Assembly: GCA_937998355.1 (NCBI GenBank) | Contig: CALLDI010000001.1 | Span: forward strand, 1-64,000 | Length of the DNA: 64,000 nt | From: an uncultured Eggerthella sp. | Lineage (GTDB): Bacteria > Actinomycetota > Coriobacteriia > Coriobacteriales > Eggerthellaceae | Direction of reading: 5' to 3' | Part shown: piece by piece, positions 58,578-64,000 of the stretch | Layout of the letters: each line of letters opens with the position of its first letter | Position numbering within the stretch: position 1 is the stretch's first letter | The notes under the pieces: model-generated | What the model was told of the DNA's origin: nothing | Databases searched by the model: none | What the model saw: only the letters and a program-made list of their open reading frames with translations | Translations under genes and position numbers: made by a program

Positions 58578-60611
58578 ATGCAAGACGCAACACGCGAACT
58601 CTATTGGAACATCCCGAGCCACTGGTTCATGTACGTGCTGTTCATCGGCGTGGTGGCTTGTTTCGCGATCTTCTTCTATCGCCGCTATCGCCTTTGGAAG
58701 CTCGGCGCGCCAGAAGATCTTTCCGATCATAAGAAAGAGCGCTTCTTCGGCGCGTTCAAAGAGGTGTTCACGCAGAAGCGCGTGGTGAGGAAGAAGTCTT
58801 CGGGTATCATGCACCTGTTCATCTTCTGGGGCATGCTCTTCTGCTTGATCGCCACCACGCTCGTGGCTCTACAGGATCACTTCGGTATTCCCATCCTGTA
58901 CGGTGATTTCTATCTTTACTTCATCTCGCTCGGCATCGATCTTGCGGGATTCGTTTGTGCGATCGGCGTCATCGTCGCGCTGATTCGTCGTGCTTCGAAG
59001 ACCAATGAGAATCTTGAAACGAACCGAGCGGATATCGTGTGGCTCGTGCTCTTGCTGCTCATCCTGATATCGGGATTCGCGACCGAGGGCTTGCGCATCG
59101 TCGGAACGGACGACCCTTGGGCGCTTTGGTCGCCAGTGGGTTATCTCTTCGCGCTCATGTTCTCTGGTATGGATGAGGCGGCGCTCTCGCTCACGCATCA
59201 GATCGTGTGGTGGAGCCACCTCGTGCTCGCATTCAGCTTTTTGGCGTTCTTCACCTACAGCAAGATGGCTCATGTGCTGTTCATTCCTGGAAACTACTAT
59301 TATCGTTCGCTCAAACCGGCAGGCACGCTCGAGCCGATCGACTTCGAGGACGAAGAGCTCGAGACCATGGGCGTGCGAACGCTCGAAGAATACACTTGGA
59401 AGGACCTACTCGACGCACAAGCATGTATCAAGTGCGGACGTTGCCAAGAGAATTGCCCTGCGCACCTGAGCGGCAAAGAGCTCTCCCCGATGTGCTTCAT
59501 CCAGAATATCGCCGATCAGAACGCCAAACGAGGCAAGATCTTGCTGAACGTTCCTGAAGGGGAGCGTACCGAAGAGCAGATCGCCTTCTTGGATGAGGGT
59601 GTGGTCGGCACGGTCATCTCCGAAGATGCGCTCTGGCAATGTACGACTTGCCGTGCATGCACGGAAGAATGCCCGGCGCGTGTCGTTCACCCTGAGAAGG
59701 ACATCAAAGCGCGTACGTATCAGGTGTGCATGGAAAGCGCATTTCCTCCAGAGGCGCAGCAGACGTTTCGTAATCTTGAGACGAACGGCAACCCTTGGGG
59801 TATCGGTTGGCAAAAACGCATCGACTGGGCGAAGGACCTCGATGTTCCTACCATCGAGGAGAATCCCGATGCAGAATACCTCTATTGGCCTGGTTGTTCA
59901 GGAGCCTATGATGCGCGTAGCCGCAAGGTCGCGACCGCGTTCGTTCATCTCATGCAAGAAGCAGGCGTGAACTTTGCCATCCTCGGTAACGCCGAGAAGT
60001 GTTGTGGCGATTCGGCGCGCAGGCTGGGCAACGAGTATCTCTATTACATGCTCGCACAAGAGAACATCGAGAACCTGAACAATGCAGGTGTCAAGAAGAT
60101 CGTGACGCAGTGCCCCCATTGCCTCCAGGCACTCTCGGTCGACTATCCGCAGATGGGCGCCGATTTCGAAGTGTTACATCATTCGGAGTTGCTGGCGCAG
60201 CTGATCAAGGAAGGCAAGCTCGAGCGAGGATCTTCCGGGTTCGCGTGCGTGACCTATCACGACTCGTGCTATCTGGGTCGTTATCACGGGCAATATGATG
60301 CGCCTCGTGCGGTGCTCACGCAAGGTGCAGATGTCGCGCTTTCCGAGATGACGCGCAACGAATCGAAGAGCTTCTGTTGCGGTGCAGGCGGCGGCCACAT
60401 GTGGCTCGAAGAGCCTGAAGGCAAGAAGATCAACCACATGCGTGCCGAACAAGCGCTCGAGACCAAGGCGGATGCGCTCGTGACCGCGTGTCCGTTCTGT
60501 TTGACCATGCTCTCCGATGGCGTTGCGTTCCATGACTCGGAAATGCCCGTGAAGGATCTCGCCGAGGTTCTCTATGAATCGCGCGAACGCCAAGTTGGCG
60601 GCAAGGCGTAG
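58578..60611 (+). CDS. ETF:menaquinone oxidoreductase, EtfD/DUF224-type membrane iron-sulfur protein
   Basis: 677 residues. The first about 260 contain about five to six membrane spans with His residues placed for heme b (NarI-like). Two ferredoxin-type motifs follow: CIKCGRCQENCPA and CTTCRACTEECPA. The C-terminal half has two CCG (cysteine-rich) domains like HdrD: AEKCCGDSARRLG and SFCCGAGGGH. The plan is that of mycobacterial EtfD (Rv0338c) and the DUF224/EMO proteins of syntrophs, which connect ETF to menaquinone. Directly downstream of etfBA, this role is well supported. It would let acyl-CoA chemistry feed, or be fed by, the quinone pool. Confidence 0.9.
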   Translation: MQDATRELYWNIPSHWFMYVLFIGVVACFAIFFYRRYRLWKLGAPEDLSDHKKERFFGAFKEVFTQKRVVRKKSSGIMHLFIFWGMLFCLIATTLVALQDHFGIPILYGDFYLYFISLGIDLAGFVCAIGVIVALIRRASKTNENLETNRADIVWLVLLLLILISGFATEGLRIVGTDDPWALWSPVGYLFALMFSGMDEAALSLTHQIVWWSHLVLAFSFLAFFTYSKMAHVLFIPGNYYYRSLKPAGTLEPIDFEDEELETMGVRTLEEYTWKDLLDAQACIKCGRCQENCPAHLSGKELSPMCFIQNIADQNAKRGKILLNVPEGERTEEQIAFLDEGVVGTVISEDALWQCTTCRACTEECPARVVHPEKDIKARTYQVCMESAFPPEAQQTFRNLETNGNPWGIGWQKRIDWAKDLDVPTIEENPDAEYLYWPGCSGAYDARSRKVATAFVHLMQEAGVNFAILGNAEKCCGDSARRLGNEYLYYMLAQENIENLNNAGVKKIVTQCPHCLQALSVDYPQMGADFEVLHHSELLAQLIKEGKLERGSSGFACVTYHDSCYLGRYHGQYDAPRAVLTQGADVALSEMTRNESKSFCCGAGGGHMWLEEPEGKKINHMRAEQALETKADALVTACPFCLTMLSDGVAFHDSEMPVKDLAEVLYESRERQVGGKA

Positions 60612-60614
60612 CAT

Positions 60615-60708
60615 GACTCGCTGCTTCTAATTTAGATTTCTAAAGTGAAGCAGCGCAGCGACGCATGAGCGAATCTGTGAAGCTGATTCGCGAACAGGGA
60701 AGCGTGTC
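60615..60708 (+). repeat. Hairpin-rich intergenic element (copy B)
   Basis: It begins four bases after the stop codon of the EtfD-like gene. It shares the core of copy A: first stem CGCTGCTTC/GAAGCAGCG (60619-60627 with 60647-60655), an identical linker of about 20 bases, then a second hairpin GCGAATC/GATTCGC (60669-60675 with 60685-60691) and CGAACAG. The second stem has a different sequence from copy A but keeps pairing. The long terminal arms of copy A are not found here. Confidence 0.72.
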
Positions 60709-60860
60709 ATTGCGAGCCTTGGGGCCAGCTTGGCGTTGGTGGGTTCCAGGTGCTCTTCGTTGGGTTCGAAAGTTTTTTCTGGGTTGAGCGTACGAAAGCT
60801 TGACGCGGTCTCTATAATGGGAACATTACCAAGATTTTAAGGAAGAGAAGGAGTTTTTAG

Positions 60861-62381
60861 ATGGCTTACTATTTTGACGAACCCTCACGCACCTTCAACG
60901 AATATCTGCTGGTGCCGGGTTATTCTTCATCTGATTGCATCCCTGAGGCTGTCAGTCTGAAAACTCCGCTCGTCAAGTATAAGAAGGGTGAAGAACCCGC
61001 CATCACGCTCTCGATCCCGATGGTATCGGCCATCATGCAGGCTGTTTCGGATGACGGCATGGCGGTCGCGCTCGCGCAGCAGGGCGGCATCTCTTTCATC
61101 TACGGCTCCCAGTCGATCGAAAGCCAAGCTGCTATGGTCTCACGCGTGAAGGATCATAAGGCAGGCTTCGTTCGCTCTGATTCGAATCTTCCTCCTACTG
61201 CGACGCTCGCCGATGTGGTCGAACTCAAAGAGCGTCGTGGTCATACCACGATGCCCATCACTGAAGGCGGTCGTTCTCAGGGAAAGCTGCTCGGCATCGT
61301 CACGGGTCGTGATTATCGCCTTTCCCGTATGGACTTAGATACGCCTGTCACGGACTTCATGACTCCTCGCTCGTCTCTTATCGTTGCGGATGCCGATACT
61401 TCTCTCAAGGTCGCGAACGATATCATCTGGGACAACAAGCTCAATTCGCTTCCTATCGTCGATGAAGACGATAATCTGCTCTACATGGTCTTCCGCAAAG
61501 ACTACGAAAGCCACAAATCGAATCCGAACGAGTTGCTCGACGACCATAAGCGCTACTTGGTCGGTGCGGGCATCAACACGCGCGATTACGCCGAGCGCGT
61601 TCCTGCGCTCGTCGAGGCTGGCGCAGATGCGCTTTGCATCGATAGCTCCGAAGGTTATTCCGAGTGGCAGGCACTCACCATCGCTTGGATTCGCGATCAC
61701 TATGGAGATTCGGTCAAGGTCGGCGCGGGCAATGTCGTAGATGCGGAAGGATTCCGTTTCTTGGCCGATGCGGGAGCTGATTTCATCAAGGTCGGCATCG
61801 GCGGCGGTTCGATCTGCATCACGCGCGAGCAGAAGGGCATCGGCCGCGGTCAGGCGACCGCGCTCATCGAGGTCGCTAAAGCACGCGACGAATATTTCGA
61901 AGAAACAGGCGTATATATTCCTGTTTGTTCGGATGGCGGTATCGTCTACGATCATCACATGACGCTCGCGCTCGCGATGGGCGCCGACTTCCTCATGCTC
62001 GGTCGTTACTTCGCTCGCTTCGATGAAAGCCCGACCAACAAAGTGAATATCAACGGCAATTATATGAAGGAATATTGGGGTGAAGGCTCTGCACGTGCGC
62101 GCAATTGGCAGCGCTACGATCTGGGCGGTAGCAAGAAGGGCATGACCTTCGAAGAGGGCGTCGATTCCTATGTTCCTTATGCAGGTTCTTTGAAGGATAA
62201 TGTCGATCTGAGTCTGGCTAAGGTGAAGTCGACCATGTGCAATTGTGGCGCACTCACCATTCCTGAGCTCCAAGAGAAAGCGAAGATCACCGTAGTGAGC
62301 GCGACTTCTATCGTCGAGGGTGGCGCGCACGATGTCGTTCTACGCGACAAGACTCCGTACGCGGGCAATTCGCTCCGTTAG
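60861..62381 (+). CDS. guaB: IMP dehydrogenase
   Basis: 506 residues, AAGGAG eight bases before the ATG. Two CBS domains lie at about residues 100-230 (TMPITEGGRSQGKLLGIVTGRDYR). The barrel has GADALCIDSSEGYSEWQ, the loop GGGSICITREQKGIGRGQ with the catalytic Cys, and SDGGIVYDHHMTLALAMGADFLMLGRYFA. The catalytic loop reads GGGSICIT rather than the common GPGSICTT, a variant also seen in a bacterial subgroup. It oxidises IMP to XMP with NAD in guanine nucleotide synthesis. Single-gene unit with a TATAAT-like box at 60813-60818. Confidence 0.94.
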   Translation: MAYYFDEPSRTFNEYLLVPGYSSSDCIPEAVSLKTPLVKYKKGEEPAITLSIPMVSAIMQAVSDDGMAVALAQQGGISFIYGSQSIESQAAMVSRVKDHKAGFVRSDSNLPPTATLADVVELKERRGHTTMPITEGGRSQGKLLGIVTGRDYRLSRMDLDTPVTDFMTPRSSLIVADADTSLKVANDIIWDNKLNSLPIVDEDDNLLYMVFRKDYESHKSNPNELLDDHKRYLVGAGINTRDYAERVPALVEAGADALCIDSSEGYSEWQALTIAWIRDHYGDSVKVGAGNVVDAEGFRFLADAGADFIKVGIGGGSICITREQKGIGRGQATALIEVAKARDEYFEETGVYIPVCSDGGIVYDHHMTLALAMGADFLMLGRYFARFDESPTNKVNINGNYMKEYWGEGSARARNWQRYDLGGSKKGMTFEEGVDSYVPYAGSLKDNVDLSLAKVKSTMCNCGALTIPELQEKAKITVVSATSIVEGGAHDVVLRDKTPYAGNSLR

Positions 62382-62431
62382 CTTTGGGGTGAATTTGCCC
62401 GTATAGGGCAACTACGGTAGCATTTGAATCT

Positions 62432-63502
62432 ATGTGTAAACGAATCACAACGCAGTTCGCGACACTGCTCCTTTGTGTTTGTCTCGTTCTTTCGCTCGGA
62501 GTCCCGCTTCTGCCAGCAAGTTTCGCTCATGCGGACGATCTTTCCGATGCTCAAGCAACGCTCAGTGCGGCTGAAGCTCAGCTTGCCTCTGTTGCTGAGG
62601 AATACAATTCCATCCAGTCTCGCGTAGCCGAGGTCGAAAGTCAGATCGAGGAAACGACGAACAAGGCTGAAGATGCACAACAAGCTATGTACGAGGGACA
62701 AAAAGAGTTGGGGAAAGTGCTCGTTTCTTCCTACAAGAACGAAGCTGCAAATTCCCTGGTGAACGTATTCCTCGCTTCCGATTCGCTCGATTCCTTCATT
62801 CGAAATGTCACGTATTACAGCTCGATCGAGCAGCAGAAGAGCGAACAGATCGCAGAGCAGAAGAGACTCACGGAAGAGTTCAACACCGTGCTCGATGAAC
62901 TCGATCAGAAGAAGAACGAACAAGAAGCGCTCGCTGCTGAGGCAGAATCGAAGAAGGCGCAGGCAGAACAGATCGTCTCATCGGCAGCTTCGAAGGTGTC
63001 TTCCATCGAATCCGAACGTGCGCGTGTCGAAGCGTTGCAGCAACAGGCGAACTCGCTTCAAGGCCAGCAGCGTCCTGAAGCGTCCATTAGTGACAAATGG
63101 AATACCGGCACTGCGAATGGCGGATCGTCTTCGGGAGATACCTCGGATGATTCTTCGACGGCTCCAAGCGGCAGTGGTTGGCAGACGGGTATCGCATCGG
63201 CGTATGGTGGATCGTCCGATCCGAGCACGCCTAATCCGGGCACGACAGCCACAGGTGCGGTCTGCAATGATACTTCGATGGGCGTAGCGGTGCCGATGGC
63301 TTGGCCGAACTACCGTTCTTATCTCGGTCGCAAGGTCGAGATTCGCTATAACGGCAAGACCGTTATCGCAACCGTGAACGATTGCGGTGGCATGGGCGGC
63401 GGTTCTCGTTCCTTGGACTTGCAGCCAGGTGTCTTCAAGAAGTTCGGTTTCAACACCTGTCAGGCCTGGGGTCTCCGTACGGTTAGTTACCGCTTTCTTT
63501 GA
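62432..63502 (+). CDS. Secreted coiled-coil protein with RlpA-like double-psi beta-barrel domain
   Basis: 356 residues. Residues 1-33 are a signal peptide ending in FAHA. Residues about 35-215 are a coiled coil (heptads rich in Ala, Glu, Lys, Gln) resembling PcsB/EnvC-type regulators. A Ser/Gly linker of about 35 residues follows, then a C-terminal domain (about 255-356) with GIASAYGG, VEIRYNGKTVIATVNDCGGMGGGSRSLDLQPGVFKKFG, the double-psi barrel pattern with a conserved Asp. Related barrels (RlpA, resuscitation-promoting-factor-associated, 3D) act on peptidoglycan. No strong ribosome site is visible before the ATG. Confidence 0.82.
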   Translation: MCKRITTQFATLLLCVCLVLSLGVPLLPASFAHADDLSDAQATLSAAEAQLASVAEEYNSIQSRVAEVESQIEETTNKAEDAQQAMYEGQKELGKVLVSSYKNEAANSLVNVFLASDSLDSFIRNVTYYSSIEQQKSEQIAEQKRLTEEFNTVLDELDQKKNEQEALAAEAESKKAQAEQIVSSAASKVSSIESERARVEALQQQANSLQGQQRPEASISDKWNTGTANGGSSSGDTSDDSSTAPSGSGWQTGIASAYGGSSDPSTPNPGTTATGAVCNDTSMGVAVPMAWPNYRSYLGRKVEIRYNGKTVIATVNDCGGMGGGSRSLDLQPGVFKKFGFNTCQAWGLRTVSYRFL

Positions 63503-63533
63503 TCTGCTGCGCCTCGCGACCATCAACTCGTTC

Positions 63534-63539
63534 TATAAT
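63534..63539 (+). promoter_or_regulatory. Candidate -10 box upstream of leuS
   Basis: TATAAT 73 bases before the leuS start codon. No consensus -35 at the right spacing. There is no room for a T-box leader between the preceding gene and leuS. Confidence 0.4.
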
Positions 63540-63611
63540 TCTGTCATGAATCTTCCGCGCGTCAGCGCTTGATGCACTCATAAGGGCAAGTCCGTTCATT
63601 AAGGATCGTTC

Positions 63612-64000
63612 ATGAAAGAATACAATCCGCACGACATCGAACCTCGTTGGCAGAAAGTCTGGGAAGACGAGAAGCTCTACGAGGTGACCGAAGATGCTTC
63701 GAAGCCGAAACGCTATGTTCTCGAGATGTTCCCCTATCCTTCGGGCGATATCCATATGGGCCACGTGAGCAACTACACGTATGGCGATGTAGTGGCGCGC
63801 TATTGGCGTATGCGCGGGTATGACGTGCTCCATCCCATGGGTTGGGATGCGTTCGGTCTTCCCGCAGAAAATGCTGCGATCAAGCATCATAGTCATCCTG
63901 CGAAGTGGACCTATGCGAACATCGATACGCAAAAGGCATCGTTCAAACGCATGGGCTTTTCCTTCGATTGGGATAGAACGGTGGTCGCTTGCGACCCCGA
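63612..64000 (+). CDS. leuS: Leucyl-tRNA synthetase, 3' end beyond the window
   Basis: The first 129 residues are visible. ATG with AAGGA six bases upstream. MKEYNPHDIEPRWQKVWE, LEMFPYPSGDIHMGHVSNYTYGDVVARY (HMGH is the class I HIGH motif) and PMGWDAFGLPAENAAIKH are diagnostic of LeuRS. It charges tRNA-Leu. The sequence is intact as far as it goes. Confidence 0.96.
   Translation, partial: MKEYNPHDIEPRWQKVWEDEKLYEVTEDASKPKRYVLEMFPYPSGDIHMGHVSNYTYGDVVARYWRMRGYDVLHPMGWDAFGLPAENAAIKHHSHPAKWTYANIDTQKASFKRMGFSFDWDRTVVACDP

Noticed and set aside
60784..60818. Complete promoter for guaB using TTGAGC or TTGACG with TATAAT
   Set aside because: Spacers are 23 and 7 bases, outside the normal range; only the -10 box is noted.

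Overview
The window looks like a chromosomal segment of an anaerobic actinobacterium of the class Coriobacteriia, probably Eggerthellales. This is inferred from gene content and not proven. The pointers are moderate G+C, choline-binding-type surface proteins, a GlfT2-like galactofuranosyltransferase, a DUF6541-type membrane protein, several OFA-type MFS carriers, an EtfD-like membrane iron-sulfur oxidoreductase, and many acyl-CoA dehydrogenase/ETF genes. I see no rRNA, tRNA, CRISPR array, phage or insertion sequence.

Layout. (1) 1-9889: five secreted proteins built on W/YY cell-wall (choline-binding type) repeats: a glucosaminidase (cut by the window edge), an L,D-transpeptidase, a repeat protein with an acidic Gly/Thr tail, and two paralogous CAP-domain proteins on the minus strand. 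(2) 10176-17707: a locus strongly resembling the pneumococcal lic1/lic2 loci. It has a fused HTH-LicC-LicA protein, a LicB-like choline permease, two LicD phosphocholine transferases, a flippase, and TarI/TarJ for CDP-ribitol. (3) 17735-27707: glycosyltransferases, a second flippase, DUF2304, a DUF6541-like membrane protein and a GlfT2-like enzyme. Regions 2 and 3 probably make a ribitol-phosphate and/or galactofuranose-containing envelope polymer decorated with phosphocholine. Region 1 encodes proteins expected to bind that decoration. (4) 27814-39602: assorted genes: a DUF2335-like protein, a Cys-rich metal protein, an AT-rich orphan gene, an OFA carrier with a His-rich loop, an aldehyde dehydrogenase, PntAB, a His-rich small protein, GltS, and a TAXI solute-binding protein gene interrupted by a single in-frame TAG.

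(5) 39852-60611: a large acyl-CoA redox region. It holds a crotonase homologue, a FldA-like class III CoA-transferase, an iron-sulfur flavoprotein, three acyl-CoA dehydrogenases, two OFA carriers, a TetR regulator, an Old Yellow Enzyme/dienoyl-CoA-reductase-type flavoenzyme, FixAB-type and canonical EtfBA pairs, and an EtfD-like ETF:menaquinone oxidoreductase. The simplest reading is import of one or more carboxylic acids, CoA transfer, reduction of an enoyl-CoA, and ETF exchange with the membrane quinone pool. The substrate is unknown. Shared GTTCA-containing operator-like sites sit upstream of three of these units. (6) 60861-64000: guaB, a coiled-coil/double-psi-barrel secreted protein, and the start of leuS.

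The most unusual non-coding signals are a hairpin-rich intergenic element present in two inverted copies (42540-42700 and 60615-60708) whose second stem differs by compensatory changes, a 120-bp inverted-repeat structure before etfB (56495-56614), and a structured leader before the flavoenzyme gene (49761-49856).
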